A stretch of DNA of 64,000 nucleotides from Cephalopachus bancanus (GCA_027257055.1 JAPVLO010000518.1:248001-312000); one strand, 5' to 3'; shown: positions 1 through 11,013, numbered from the stretch's first letter. Numbers and translations: made by a program. The notes: generated by a model from the sequence alone, not told the origin.

Positions 1-149
1 AGAAGTTAAGCCCTGGAAGAATCAAAAGCATTAATTGACACTCCTAAATTAACAGGATAAAAATGCAAGGAAGGAGGAATTGACCAAGCAAGAAAAGAAA
101 GGAGTGGTAAGAAAAAAAATAAAGCATGTTAAACAATAAACTTCAGATA

Positions 150-900
150 AATAGAAGAAATAGTGCAAAAATGTCAGTGATCACAACAAATATGAAGAGT
201 CTGTATTTCTCTATCAAGATACATTGTCATATTCAGTTAAAACAAAATTCAACTATATGTTCACGAGAATCATAATGAAAATGAAGTGACAAAGTAAGAT
301 TGAAAATAAGATAAACCTAGTTAAAGCAAACAAAGCAAGCAAGAGTGACAGAATTCAAAGTAAAAAGCATTCAGGGGGACCAAGCAGTTTAGCCACTGAC
401 TCCCACGAGAACAATAAGCCACAAGTTTGTGTGCACTAGGTTATGCACAAACATAGCAGACTAACACATAAGGCAAAATTTGATAAAATGCGGTAAGAAG
501 ATGCTACAATCACAGTGGGAGATTTTAATAAACTTTTTTTTGAACTTGTCAGATAAAATAGTCTAAAAATAAACATGCTGAAGGATTTGAATAACATAAT
601 CAACAAGGTCAAGTTAATCGACATTTGTAGAATTTGTATCCGCCAAACAGAATAGATGATCTGAGTCCACAGAACACTTGTAAACATCATTTTGGTGATA
701 AAGAGCCTAAATCAATTCATCAAAGTTGGGATTTGAAAAGCTGCATCTTGATTTGAAAAGACAAGAAATAAAAAAATAAAAAGATAACAAAAAAAGAATT
801 GGAAATTAAATAGATATTTGAAGTTAAAAGATGATCTGGAAGAAATGAAAATTTTAATTTCATTGTTCTCTGGAGATTCAAATTAAACTGACGATATCAG
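150..900 (+). mobile_element. Old L1 (L1M/HAL1-like) ORF2 endonuclease-region remnant
   Basis: A heavily mutated LINE remnant. Phrases characteristic of the L1 ORF2 endonuclease region can be followed in order: a TAAAACAAAATTCAACTATATG block near 238, GTGGGAGATTTTAATA near 516, and a GTCAAGTTAATCGACATTTGTAGAA stretch (starting near 608) that matches the usual 'leucine-isoleucine-aspartate-isoleucine-tyrosine-arginine' coding phrase. No long frame survives. The old subfamily cannot be fixed by eye. Confidence 0.65.
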
Positions 901-1321
901 AAAAAAAAGATATAATCCCACAACAAACAGGACAGTAGATGGGAGAGGAAAGTTGTTATTGGCAGCTGAGATCTTCCAGAATTTTCTTGACGTATGAGGC
1001 AGATAGAGGAGTAGTGAATGATGAAACAATGTAGAAAAGGCCACAGTTTAGAATATGAGATAAAGGACAGGAATGAGGAGAGACCCTATCTCAGGACACC
1101 AAAGATGTCAGGTAGAATCGAAGATGAGATATGAGGTAGAGAATAGGGGTTAATTGAAGGTGTCTCAATATAGAACAGTTGGCCTCATTATCTTCCTAGA
1201 TGCATAATGCCCATTAGTCAGAAGTTTATGTCACAGGTAAAGTAATTAGAGAGTTTGTTCTAAAGAAATTAGACAGATAGTTTGGGAAAAACTAAGACAA
1301 CCAGTATGGGTACTGGTCTTT
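901..1321. other. Unassigned AG-rich sequence
   Basis: About 420 bp rich in A and G between an old L1 remnant and an Alu. I recognise no repeat family, no coding frame and no RNA gene in it. It may be further decayed L1. Confidence 0.4.
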
Positions 1322-1335
1322 AAGAAAAAAGATCA

Positions 1336-1599
1336 GCCGGGCTCGGTGGCTCAGCCTGTAATCCTGCCCCTTTGGGAGGCTGAGGTGAGTGGATTGCCTG
1401 AGCCCGCGGGTTTGAGACCTGCCTGGGCAGTGAGACCTCATCTCTATAATAAATCAAAAAATCAGCCAGGCGTGGTAGCACATGCCTGTAATTCCGGCTA
1501 CTTGGAAGGCTGAGGTGGAAGGATCGCTGGATCCCAGCAGGTCGACAGTCTGGGCGACAGAGTGAGACTCCAACTCAAAAAAAAAAAAAAAAAAAGAAA
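1336..1599 (+). mobile_element. Alu dimer, lemur-type, right arm internally deleted
   Basis: A dimeric 7SL-derived SINE starting GCCGGGCTCGG and ending GAGACTCCAACTC plus an A-tail. It is flanked by a perfect 13 bp duplication AAGAAAAAAGATC (1322-1334 and 1600-1612). The right arm jumps from CAGGTCGA directly to CAGTCTGGGCG, so about 35 bp present in the other lemur-type copies here (the GGCTGCAGTGGCCGGGAGCGGCCACTG segment) are missing. This is a relatively young, CpG-containing copy. Confidence 0.93.
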
Positions 1600-1759
1600 A
1601 AGAAAAAAGATCTTCCTGTCATGGAATTTTGTTTCTTAGTCTGAAGGTCAGGTTACTTTCTGCTTGTTCACTTAATAAACCCTATTCAGATGTGTGGGAT
1701 TCACCATGAACTTATTTTTGCCTCATTCTGAATTTTGAATGGAAAATTAAGGATTAGTA

Positions 1760-2101
1760 GATATTTGAGGAAACCTTGTGACAAGAGCGAGAACAAGAAA
1801 AATAGATAGAAAAAGTGACACTGAAGAAATTCGAAATAATGCAGAGAAGAGAATTATAAAATAAAACACAATCTTACCTGTCCTCCCTGACTCACAGAGA
1901 AACTTCCAATTAATATGTTCCAAAGTGTCAAGAACAGGATGCCACAAAAGGAGTCAGAACAAAAAAAAGTTCCCAGAGTTTCCCAAAGCTGAATGATGTA
2001 AATTTTTGGACTTAAATGACTCACTAGATGCTGAAAAGGATGAGTGGAAACAGACAATACCTACACATATTGTTGTAAAATTGTAGAACTCCAAAGATAA
2101 G
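1760..2101 (+). mobile_element. Old L1M 3'-region fragment, upstream part
   Basis: Decayed L1M sequence ending with the phrase ATTGTAGAACTCCAAAGATAA. This phrase precedes TTCTAGAGAGAAAAAAG in L1M 3' regions, and that second phrase reappears at 2839 on the far side of a Tigger element. The two pieces are therefore read as one L1M split by a DNA transposon. Confidence 0.6.
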
Positions 2102-2103
2102 TA

Positions 2104-2828
2104 CAATACCTTTGAACAACTCAGGTCCACTTACACATGAATTGTCTTCCATCTCCTTATATTGTTTTATTTTGAGTCAGGGTCTCATTCTGTCACCCAG
2201 GCTGGAATGCAGTGGCACAATCATGGCTCACCACAGCTAACCATAGCCTCAAGCTTGTGGGCTTAAGTGATTCTCCCGCTTCAGCCTCCCAAATAGCTGG
2301 AATTATAGGCACACAGTACAATGCCTTGCTAATTTTTTGTTTTGTTGTAGAGACAAGGTCTTGCTATGTTGCCCAGGCTGGTCTTGAACTCCTGGGCTCA
2401 GGCAATCCTCCCTCCTCAGCCTCCCAAGGTGCTGGGATAACAAGCATGAGCCACTGTGCCTGGCCCTGCCTTTGCTACTCCTGAGATGGCAAGACCAATG
2501 CCACCTTTTCTTCTTCGTCTTTGGCCTACTCAAAGTGAAGACAACAAAGATTAAAACCTTTAAGATGATCCATTTCCACTTAATGAATAGTAAATTCATT
2601 ATGATTTTAATGATTTTTTTCTCTAGCTTACTTTATTATAAAAATACAGTGTATAATACATCTAGCATCCAAAAAATGTGTTAATCAACTGTTGTTGGTA
2701 AGACTTCTGGTCAACAGTAGGTTATTCATTGTTAAGTTTTGGGAGAGTTAAAAGTTATACCTGGATTTTCAATTGCACGGAGGAAGGGGTCAGAGCTCCT
2801 AATCTTTGCATTCCTCAAGGGTCAACTA
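2104..2828 (+). mobile_element. Tigger (pogo-type) DNA transposon, non-autonomous, split by an Alu
   Basis: The left end reads CAATACCTTTGAACAACTC and the right end CCTCAAGGGTCAACTA, the degenerate inverted termini of the Tigger1 group. TA dinucleotides flank both ends (2102-2103 and 2829-2830), as expected for pogo/Tc1-mariner insertion. Internal landmarks include TAATGAATAGTAAATTCATT and CTAGCTTACTTTATTATAA. An Alu at 2172-2465 interrupts it. There is no transposase frame. It sits inside an L1M whose halves resume on either side. Confidence 0.85.
2172..2465 (-). mobile_element. Alu dimer, old (AluJ-like)
   Basis: Reverse-complement Alu beginning TTTTATTTTGAGTCAGGG and ending GAGCCACTGTGCCTGGCC on the plus strand. 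The left arm reads TTGAACTCCTGGGCTCAGG and lacks the CpG-rich features of the lemur-type copies, so it is older. It is inserted in the Tigger element. The apparent protein frames across it are translations of Alu sequence. Confidence 0.9.
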
Positions 2829-2830
2829 TA

Positions 2831-3300
2831 AGGATAACAGCTTCTAGAGAGAAAAAAGTTCACCTGCAAAATGCAAGACTCTGATTGATTCATGCTTGTT
2901 AACAATACTAGATGCTTAATAAACAATACAACAGTTCTTTAAAAATTCTAAGGAAAATGATTTTTATTCATAATTTTATACCCAGATAAATTATTAATGG
3001 GAGGGCAGTGTAAAGACACAGGCATGCAGACTTAAAGTTTACCACCCACATGTCTATTCTTAGGACATACACCAGTAAAATGAGAATGTAAACAAAGAAA
3101 GAGGAAGGTATGAGATCCTGAAACAGAAGACCCTAACCAGAAGGAAAGCAAAGGGAAGTTTCTGTTTACTGAATATGCCTGGAAACAAATTGCTATAGAT
3201 AGGATAGGAGAATAAAGGGTTCCAGAGAAAAGGAGGAATTAGACAGAATAGATACTGTGATGGATGCCTGGAAAAAAATGGAGGACATAATATCAAATAA
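2831..3300 (+). mobile_element. Old L1M 3'-region fragment, downstream part
   Basis: Continues the L1M after the Tigger insertion: TTCTAGAGAGAAAAAAG, then AATTCTAAGGAAAATGATTTTT, TTTATACCCAGATAAATTATTAA, GTTTACCACCCACATG and AAACAAAGAAAGAGGAAGGTATGAGATCC in the order known from L1M 3' regions. Too decayed for a subfamily name; the exact 3' boundary is uncertain. Confidence 0.75.
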
Positions 3301-4858
3301 TGTAAGACAAAAAGTTAATTGAAACTAGAAAAATCAAAACTGCAAACTAAAATGTGACATGAACTTAAACTAATGGAATAAAAAAGTGAATTCATATTCC
3401 CAAATGCTAAAAATACTCTTCTCTGATTTACCCATAGAAAGGGCAATATAGCCAACTATATTATGAGGTCCAATGCAGAAACACATTTGCAAGTCATATT
3501 AATATAAGGCAGTTTGGACATTTCCAATTTTTAGATTCAGCCAATAAACAGTATAGAAGACTTAATGCTTGCAGATATGTCATATAGAAAGTCACATATG
3601 CTCCCTGCCCCCTTGTTAAGGAGTGGAAGGCCCTTTATGCTGGTGGAATCAGGAGAGACAGAGGTCCGGGGGCCATGAGTGAAGACCCTGCCTGCGTTCT
3701 TTGTGAATTCAGTGGTTCCACCAGTGTGGCTCTTGGTTTTGGGGATTGGGTAGCTGGGAGATGATGGAAACCTCAGGTAGGCTAAGACAGAAGCCCCAAA
3801 CGGAGAGGACTACTATTCTGCTTGCTGGTCATTTTTGAGACAATATTGGGAAGGCCCAGGAGAAATGAAGTGGTGTTATGGCATGCTGATGGAAAGAGAG
3901 GGCTCAAGGCAGCTCCTATTGTTCCCCTATAGCCTGTAGTGCTATTGTTTTGTTGTTCTTGCGTGTCTGAATTTTAGCGTACACATTTTTGATCCTTATA
4001 TAATAGGATGGCAGAAAATCCAGACACAAAATATAACAAAAACCTCAGGAGAACTTTCATGGGATGCTGCTGCACACTAAGAACCTACCCTAAATGAAGC
4101 CTGACTGGTGAGCGCATTCCTTTGGCTTCAGAGAGTCATACACAAGGACTGTGTGATATTGGATGAGGACTTGGGACTTATTTAGGCAAGTTTTTTTTTT
4201 TTTTTCCTTGTCATGAACATGAAAACCATCATCCTGGGAATAAGAAACCCATAATACAACCATGGTCAAGATGAGAATTTAAATTGAAAGTCATAAAAGG
4301 CAAAACAGAATTTCAGAAGGAATCAATGTGCTGTGGCGTAAGTTGCCTTCCCCCCAGATCCCTTGGACACTAACTCATTACCTGTGTGTTCTCTGTTGCT
4401 TATGCTCCTGTGTGTGCAAGTGAAAGCAAAAACAAACTTTTTTTCCTCCTTTATATTTAAGAACATAAATATTACATTACCACTAGGGTAAAACTCAATT
4501 ATAAAGGCAAGTTAGAGGAAAAGCTCAAAATAACCTTTGCTCTTCTGAAATCAGATACGGAACAATTGTTCCAATCTCCCAAGTAAACTCCTTGTTACGT
4601 TTGAAAAGTCAAATGAATTATCATATGTACATTCTTTGATCTAATAGACAACAAATGTGATTTCTGTTATACTAGTGCTTCTAAGAAGGCTATAAACTTC
4701 CTTCTGGCATGAAACATCCTTCGATATTTTATTTATTTTTTAATAATGTGCTATTAATACACCCAGGCAGCATATTGCTCAATCCTTGTTTATAGATACT
4801 TGTGATATATAAATGATGTGATATTCCGTATATTCATGCCGATTTGAAGCAGATTGCA
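3301..4858. other. Unassigned sequence
   Basis: About 1.5 kb with no recognisable repeat, RNA gene or coding frame. It contains a T homopolymer run at about 4191-4206. The first few hundred bases could be a continuation of the L1M 3' tail. Confidence 0.4.
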
Positions 4859-5174
4859 GTTGGGCACAGTGGCTCATGCCTGTAATCCCAGCACTTTGGG
4901 AGGTGGAGGCAAGAGGATTGATTGCCTGAGCCCAGGGGTTGGAAACCAGCCTGGGCACCTTGGTGAGACCTTATCTCTACAACAAAAATAAAAATATTAG
5001 CTGGGCGTGGTGGCATATGCCTATAGTTCCAGTTACTTGGAAGATTGAGGCGGAAGGATTGCCTGAGCCCAGCAGGTAGAGGCTGCAGTGGCTGTGAGTG
5101 CGCCACTGCACTCCAGCCTGGGTGACAGAGAGAAACTCCGACTCAAAAAAATAAATAAACACACACACACAAAA
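4859..5174 (+). mobile_element. Alu dimer with A/CA-rich tail
   Basis: Left arm begins TTGGGCACAGTGGCTCATGCC; right arm ends GAGAAACTCCGACTC followed by AAATAAATAAACACACACAC. Flanked by a 10 bp duplication CAGATTGCAG (4850-4859 and 5175-5184). The tail has grown a short CA microsatellite. Confidence 0.92.
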
Positions 5175-5291
5175 CAGATTGCAGATTCTCAAATAGATTC
5201 TTAAAGCACTTGCATTCTTTAAACAAGTCTTTGCTTAGACATTACCTCTTATTATTTGCTAATGATTGTTTTTCTTTTTGGAGAGAGTATT

Positions 5292-5671
5292 TGCTATAGA
5301 CTGAATGTTTGTGTCCTCCCCACCCCCAGTCCATATGCTGACATCCTAACCCCCAATGTGATAGGAGGTGGGGCCTTACTAGGTGACTAGGTCATGAGGG
5401 CTCTGCCCTCATGATCGAAACCAGCCCTTAATTATAATGGGATAAAGTGCCCAGATTGCCTCATAGGGACTCTGGAGACCTCCTTCACTCCTTCCCTGCT
5501 GTGTAAGGACACTGCAAGAAGAGAGTTGTCTAGGAATTAAGAAGCATGTGCTCACCAGACACTAAATCTGCCTGTGCCTTGCTCTTGAACTTCTCAGGCT
5601 TCAGAATAGTGAGAAATAAATTACTGTTGTTTAAGTCACCTAATCTACAGCAGCCCAAATGGACGAAGACA
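5292..5671 (+). mobile_element. MLT1-type solo LTR (ERVL-MaLR)
   Basis: A ~380 bp LTR starting TGCTATAGACTGAATGTTTG and ending GGACGAAGACA. Internal phrases match MLT1A/B-type LTRs: CCAATGTGATAGGAGGTGGGG, GGTCATGAGGGC, TCACCAGACACTAAATCTGCC, and a polyadenylation-type GAGAAATAAATTACTGTTG near 5610. No internal retroviral sequence adjoins it, so it is a solo LTR. The 92-residue frame running into it from 5546 is incidental. Confidence 0.88.
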
Positions 5672-6002
5672 TACCCTAACATTCTGCATTTTTTTTTTTA
5701 TAAAGCAGTTAAAATCCAATTCCCAAAACAAATTCCTGGTTTAGAACTTCACAGGGTCACCCATTTTCCAGGTGCTAGAAGAATTCCTCAGAATCATCAA
5801 TTACTTTTATCTTTTCTGGCATAACCTTGAATTTTTCGTTGTTGCTGAGGTTAGCCCTCTTCTTTAGTGATGATCAGGCAGGGACTTACACTTGTTTATA
5901 TCTTTCCTTATGTCTAAAACTTTCCCTCCCCTCTCCCTAAGCTAAGTTCACCTATATTCTTGATATTCCTTTTAAGGTGAATTTTGGTATATTTTACAAA
6001 GT
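5672..6002. other. Unassigned sequence
   Basis: Between the MLT1 LTR and a microsatellite. Nothing recognisable as coding or repeat is seen. Confidence 0.4.
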
Positions 6003-6060
6003 AGACACACACACACGCACACACACACACACACGCGCGCACGCGTGCGCATACACACGT
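6003..6060. repeat. (CA)n/(CG)n alternating purine-pyrimidine microsatellite
   Basis: An almost uninterrupted alternating purine-pyrimidine run: ACACACACAC units, then ACGCGCGCACGCGTGCGCAT, then ACACACGTAC. The CG-containing core is unusual for a mammalian dinucleotide repeat and is a sequence type known to favour left-handed (Z) DNA. Confidence 0.93.
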
Positions 6061-6114
6061 ACCTAATGACACTTTATTTTTTCTGCTTCATCCTTTTAAA
6101 CTTTCACCCATCTG

Positions 6115-6350
6115 TTTACTTAAACTCCCATTTGCCAAGTGCACATATTAAACAAACACCAGTGTTTTGCAGCTCATGTATTCTTATTTAAACCTCAAAA
6201 CAATCTTGCAAGTGGGAATTAATCCTGGTTTACAAATGAGAGGTTTGAAGCCAAGAATTCACATAATCTGACAAAGGACACACATATTTAGAAAGAGAGG
6301 GAGCAAGAATTGGAGCTCAAGTCTGTTTTCTCTTTCTACTACAGCCTACT
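6115..6350 (-). mobile_element. MIR (tRNA-derived ancient SINE)
   Basis: Decayed MIR in reverse orientation: TTTAAACCTCAAAACAATCTTGCAAG, then TTTACAAATGAGAGGTTTGAAGCCAAG, then GGAGCTCAAGTCTG, matching the order of the reverse-complement MIR core. Diverged, so the boundaries are approximate. Confidence 0.6.
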
Positions 6351-7869
6351 ACTTTTGTACCTGGTGTTTGGTACAATTTCACGGACTTTTGCTTATTGCT
6401 CGTTGCCCTTGTTTATCTAAGCCAGATAATGCTATCTTTAGTAAATTTATTGCTATTGCTTCTAGGTCTCTTGGGTAGGTGGTAATTTTCATCTGGATAC
6501 TTTCCCTTTCTCCTGTCATCTTATTTCATTTGCCTGGACCTCACTCAACAGAAACATTGTGTAAATCTTCCAGATCTGAAACACTCGGACAAAGCCTTTG
6601 GTTTTCTTAGTCTCAGCAGCATCATGGACCTTGTTTACAAATTAGGATATTTGCCTTGCTCATCAGCATTTCTCACCAGCTAATTGTTTTTGCCAGAGTA
6701 TCAAGGATCCAAAAACCTAGGAGACTCAACTGGTAAGTTTATATACCCTTTTGATAAGGGTCCCATCTGTCTTCTTGCTTCTTTATTGCTTTGCATCCCT
6801 AATTGTGTTACTTAGTTCTGGTTAAATAGAGATAGCTCATATGTGGCAATTATATTGAATTAACATAGCTAATTCACTCACTTATTTGAGTAAAAACTTG
6901 ACAAACAATTTTCTTTTTCTTTTTGGGGCATGTACACATACAAACAACCTTGAATTTTTCACTCTATTTTGACATCATGTCCACAAACCTTTTTTTAGAT
7001 TTGCCACCACTACTTCCACATCTAGAAAAAGGAAAAAGGGATTTTTCAGGTTTTAGTTGAATAAGTGAATTAACGATGTTAATTCAATGTAATTGCCATA
7101 ATGCTTTCAACAATTGGTCTTTTTTGGGTGTACTCAGGTGAAGACTATTAAATCCGGCTCCCAAGGCTTCCTTACAACAGTAGACTAGTGTTTTTCAATC
7201 TTTGTTTTTTCATTATTCTCCTCTAAAATCATTTTGGGACAGTTTTTTCTAACTGCACCCCCAGGAAATTTTAAAACCAAAATATACTGTATACCTGTTT
7301 ATGTACTGTAGTGCTTTGGTGAGGATTCACAAACCATTGTAAATTGATATTGCCCTTATTGTGAATGCATGCATAGAACACCAAGATAAGTTCTACGACA
7401 CTTCGATTAGATGTTGAAAAATTCTGGAACACTTCTTTTGGTTCTTGTTCTTTCTGAACAGCGAAGAAGAGGTGAACACTCTTTATTTCTCCTTTCATTT
7501 CAAGACCCTGTCAGCAGAAACTAGCTACATCCTATTTTGTGCAGAACATAAACAAATTCCTAATTACATGTGTGATCATTAGGAATCTTAGATCACAATT
7601 CAGGAACACAAGACACCCAATGTTCTCTATTTTTCTATAATGGAACTTAATTTTCTATTTCTGTCTCCCATTCTGCTGAAGGGTAGAAATTTAATATTAG
7701 GCAATTCAGGGTTCTCATTCCCCCTTTCTCCTAGTTTTGTTCAAACTCCAGAGAGGCTTACAGAGATTCAGGTTCTCTGAATTTCCTATCATTGTTGGTG
7801 TCTGTTGAGATGCCCTGGCTTTACTCTACTGGTCCAGATACAGCACTGACATTTTCCTTGTATCCAATC
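6351..7869. other. Unassigned mostly unique sequence
   Basis: About 1.5 kb without a recognised gene. A short segment near 7185-7265 (CTAGTGTTTTTCAATCTTTG onward) hints at the left end of a hAT-type MER element, but the match is weak. Confidence 0.35.
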
Positions 7870-8700
7870 TGTGATATAGTGAAATATATATTTGGTCTTC
7901 ATCCCTGTGTTTTGGTTTAAGCTTCTAAAATCTTTGGAATCCCCTGAGTGATAGGAATTTCTTTAGTATGCTAGTGAGATGACTGGTGTCTAGGATCCCC
8001 GAGAGAGTTTGGTGGGGGCGGGTGATGATTCCTGGAAAGACCAAAGCATGATTAGAGGGTTGGGATTTTTAGCCCCACTCCCCAATCTCCAGGGAGAGGA
8101 GAGGGGTTGAAGGTTGAGTTTGTCATCACTGGCCAATAATTCAGTCAATTCATGCCTCCTTAAAAACCCAAAAGGAGTGGGTTCTGAGAATTTCCCGAAG
8201 CTCCCAGGTGGCTGAACTCGTGAGGGTTCCTGGAGGGTGTTGTTCGCAGAGAGGACATGAAGCTCCACACCCCTTCTCCTATACCTTGCCCTATGCATCG
8301 CTTCCATCTGGCTGTTCATCGGTATGTTTTTAATATCCTTCATAATAAACAAGTAGACTTAAGTATATTGTTTCCTGAGTTCTGTGAGCTGCTCTAGCAA
8401 AGCAATCAAACCTGAGGAGGTGGCCTTGGGAATCTCTGATTTACAGCGGATCAGTCAGAAGTATAGGTCACAACTTGGGGCTTCTGATTGGCATCTGAAA
8501 TGGGGAGCAGTCTTGTGAGACTGAGTCCTCAACCTGTGGGATACGGTGCTACCTCCAGCTAGACGGTGTCAGAATTGAGTTAAATTAGAGGTCACTCAAC
8601 TGGTGTCCACTGGAGAATTGCATGGTGTATGGGGAAAATCCCACACACATCTGGTACCGGAAGTGTGATGTTGAGTGGTGTGAGAGTAGAAAAAAACCAC
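7870..8700 (+). mobile_element. Retroviral solo LTR, family not named
   Basis: A known-looking mammalian LTR whose family name I cannot recall reliably. Landmarks: TGTGATATAGTGAAATATAT near the start, GACCAAAGCATGATTAGAGGG, CCCTATGCATCGCTTCCATCTGGCTGTTC, a polyadenylation-type ATAATAAAC at about 8342, then TTTCCTGAGTTCTGTGAGC and GGGGAAAATCCCACACACATCTGG. The layout (promoter-like part, AATAAA, U5-like part) fits a solo LTR on the plus strand. No gag, pol or env was seen next to it. Confidence 0.6.
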
Positions 8701-9704
8701 TGTTTTTTCCTATATCATCAGTCACAAAGCCCTTCTCATCTGCCAGTCTTCCATCCTTGGCTATGCCACTTGTGGTGTCTGGGAACAAGGCAGCAGCCCC
8801 CCCACCACTCTGTCTTGCAGTGAATTCCACTTCTCTACTCCTAGCAGGCACAGGGCTCACCTGCACTGCACACGGTGGTGTAGGTACGCTGGAAGCTGGC
8901 TGGGGCGTGTCTGCCTGGATACTCAGCTGTTTTTTGTGCTGCTGGTGGGGCTGGACTCTTGTCATCTCTTATGCTTTGAGGGTCCTGCCCAAAATGTGGC
9001 CCTGGAGTAGGGTAAGGAACAGGACCTCTTTTCAGGGGCCACCTGTGCCTGAGCTTCCTTTACTCCCCTCAACCATCCCCATACCTTGAAGGAGCTTGGT
9101 TCTGATTACTCATGGTTCTTCCAAATCTTTTGTTTTGGTTGAGGCTTTTGAAACTTAAAAGCAGAGGCCTCCATTTTTCTCTGCAACACTGTGGCTACTT
9201 AAATGGCTTTTCTACGTAACAAGCTAAAATAGAAATCTCTGGGTGGTAGTCTCCTTCAGTCTTGGTTGGATTTGCTTTTGACTATTGATTGCTTTGATTC
9301 TTCCTCATCTAAATCTTCAGAGTCACTTTAACAATTAGCCTGAAGGAGCAACTGATCTTCAAGTGGGAGAATACCTACAACTTCACTAGGCAGGTCTGAA
9401 AACATAACGTGATCTGTGGTATCTGTGATCTCAACACAATATAAACATCTCTTGTTGAATGAACATAATCTTAGAGGGAGAGGGTCCTGCACTCCGATGC
9501 TCAGCTGATCTCTTGGGCCTAGTGGTACCTGGTTGTCCCATCTGGAGGTTTCCTCTGATGAGCACCTGTAGTGAAACCTCCTGGGTTCTCTTATCCTGGC
9601 TGCCCCAAAATCTAGTTAGTTGAGTAAAGCAAGGAAAATGAATTATGGAAGAAACAGTGTGGAAATGGCAAAGAATTCCTGGGTTTGGGTCATAGTATTA
9701 CCTC
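8701..9704. other. Unassigned ~1 kb, with overlapping ORFs on both strands
   Basis: Frames of 155 codons (plus, 8622-9089) and 126 codons (minus, 8585-8965) overlap each other and the LTR end. Neither shows a domain, signal peptide or repeated pattern that I recognise. The sequence could be LTR-adjacent internal retroviral sequence, a decayed processed pseudogene, or unique DNA. Confidence 0.35.
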
Positions 9705-9722
9705 TGAGAGTTTCTGTTTTTT

Positions 9723-10000
9723 TTTTTTCTTTTTTTGAGTTGGAGTCTCACTCTGTCGCCCAGACTGGAGTGCAGTGGCCACTCCTGGCCACCGCAGCCT
9801 CGACCTGCTGGGCTCCAGCGACAGCCTTCCGAGTAGCCAGAATTACAGGCATGCGCTACCACGCCTGGCTGATTTTTTGATTTGCTGTAGAGATGAGGTC
9901 TCGCTGCCCAGGTGGGTCTCGAACCCGCGGGCTCAGGCAATTCACTCACGTCAGCCTCCCAAAGGCGCGGGATTACAGGCTGAGCCACCGAGCCTGGCTA
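9723..10000 (-). mobile_element. Alu dimer, lemur-type
   Basis: Begins (plus strand) TTTTTTTGAGTTGGAGTCTC and ends GGCTGAGCCACCGAGCCTGGCT. Flanked by the direct repeat GAGAGTTTCTGTTTTTTT (9706-9722 and 10001-10018). CpG-rich, with the intact-looking B-box phrase TCTCGAACCCGCGGG (reverse complement), so fairly young. Confidence 0.93.
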
Positions 10001-10018
10001 GAGAGTTTCTGTTTTTTT

Positions 10019-10865
10019 AAAAAATGTGTTATTTAATATTTCTGGACTAGTGAAATAGGCTTCATCTGAAAAAGGGAGGGGCTGAACTGGAGCTGTATAG
10101 AGTTCTAAAATCCTATATCTGATTTTTAACTTAGTGATCACAAGCATTAATAAATGATTCTTTCTTTGATAAGGAAAACTTATTTCTCTTCCCAAAGTAT
10201 CCACCAAGGCAGGATAATTTGAGATAATCAAGTTGTATTTTGTTTTTACTGTTACCAAAGAAACAGAATGAGAATGATTTTCCCTTTCTCCCAAAAGAGA
10301 CCCTGGGTGGTGGAGGTCAAGAAGCATCCTTAGCCATTGGGCAGAGTTTTCAACATTGGATAAAAATAGTCTAAGTAGCAGGAAGCCAGTGAGGTCTGAG
10401 CTGGGCCTGCTTTCATTCCACCCCCACCCCCGCCCCCACCCCAGGCTGTTCCTGGCAGGGAATGGCTGGGTGGAGTGCCTAGGGCTTCTGGCCTTGGGTG
10501 CTGGCTGGGCTCCAGCTTCTGCAATTGCCCTTCTTCATGGCACCAAGTGGGTTTTACCTAAGCATTTAGTGTGGACAGAAGGCAACAGCAGAAGTCAGAA
10601 AACCATTTGGCCCACTTCCTGTTTTTATACAGCCTGGGATCTTACGATTTTGTTTTTTATGTATGCTTATTTTTTTGAATTAAGAAAGATAGATTTGTTA
10701 AGGGGAAGATATATTGTGGAGGGCATGATGGGCAGGACAGCAGTGAGAGTGTCTACTGTCTGTCGGAGTTTACAATTTTAAATGATTGACAAGAAATCAG
10801 GAGAATAATAGTTAATAACATGAAAATTATGTGAAATTCAGATTTCAGTGTTCATGAAGGAAATT
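10019..10865. other. Unassigned sequence with a C-rich tract
   Basis: No gene or repeat recognised apart from the C-rich tract at 10419-10442. The 141-codon plus-strand frame (10356-10781) has no recognisable domain and crosses this simple-sequence tract; it is treated as chance. Confidence 0.4.
10419..10442 (-). repeat. Potential G-quadruplex tract (minus strand)
   Basis: The plus strand reads CACCCCCACCCCCGCCCCCACCCC-type sequence. The minus strand therefore has at least four runs of four to five G separated by single bases, fulfilling the usual G3+N1-7 rule. Confidence 0.85.
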
Positions 10866-11012
10866 GTATCGGAACACAGCTGTGATCATTTGTTTATGTG
10901 TGTATTGTCCATGGCTGATCTCTACAATGTCAGAACTGCCCAACTGCAACAGTTACTGGTATGGCTTATAAAAGCCTAAAATATTTACTCTCTGGCCCTT
11001 TACAGAAAAAGT
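10863..11012 (+). mobile_element. hAT-type non-autonomous MER element, 3' part
   Basis: Matches the back half of an abundant hAT element: TCGGAACACAGC, TGTATTGTCCATGGCTG, AAAGCCTAAAATATTTACTC and TCTGGCCCTTTACAGAAAAAG. The terminal TTGCCGACCCCTG expected next is absent. The sequence passes instead into the inverted-repeat arm starting near 11014. Confidence 0.8.
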
Positions 11013-11013
11013 A

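Noticed and set aside
2212..2599. Protein-like frames of 90-98 codons on both strands
   Set aside because: They are translations of the Alu at 2172-2465 and its edges. The same holds for similar frames at 4834-5192, 9620-10020, 17156-17696, 28293-28700, 35402-35942, 36664-37324, 40455-40806, 43452-43776, 47085-47340 and 54916-55296.
8622..9089. 155-codon ORF as a candidate host or retroviral gene
   Set aside because: Overlaps the LTR end and an opposing frame of similar length, with no motif; kept only as a low-interest observation.
10356..10781. 141-codon ORF as an exon
   Set aside because: Runs through a C-rich simple tract, lacks any domain, and has a T-rich downstream part giving phenylalanine/tyrosine strings typical of non-coding DNA.
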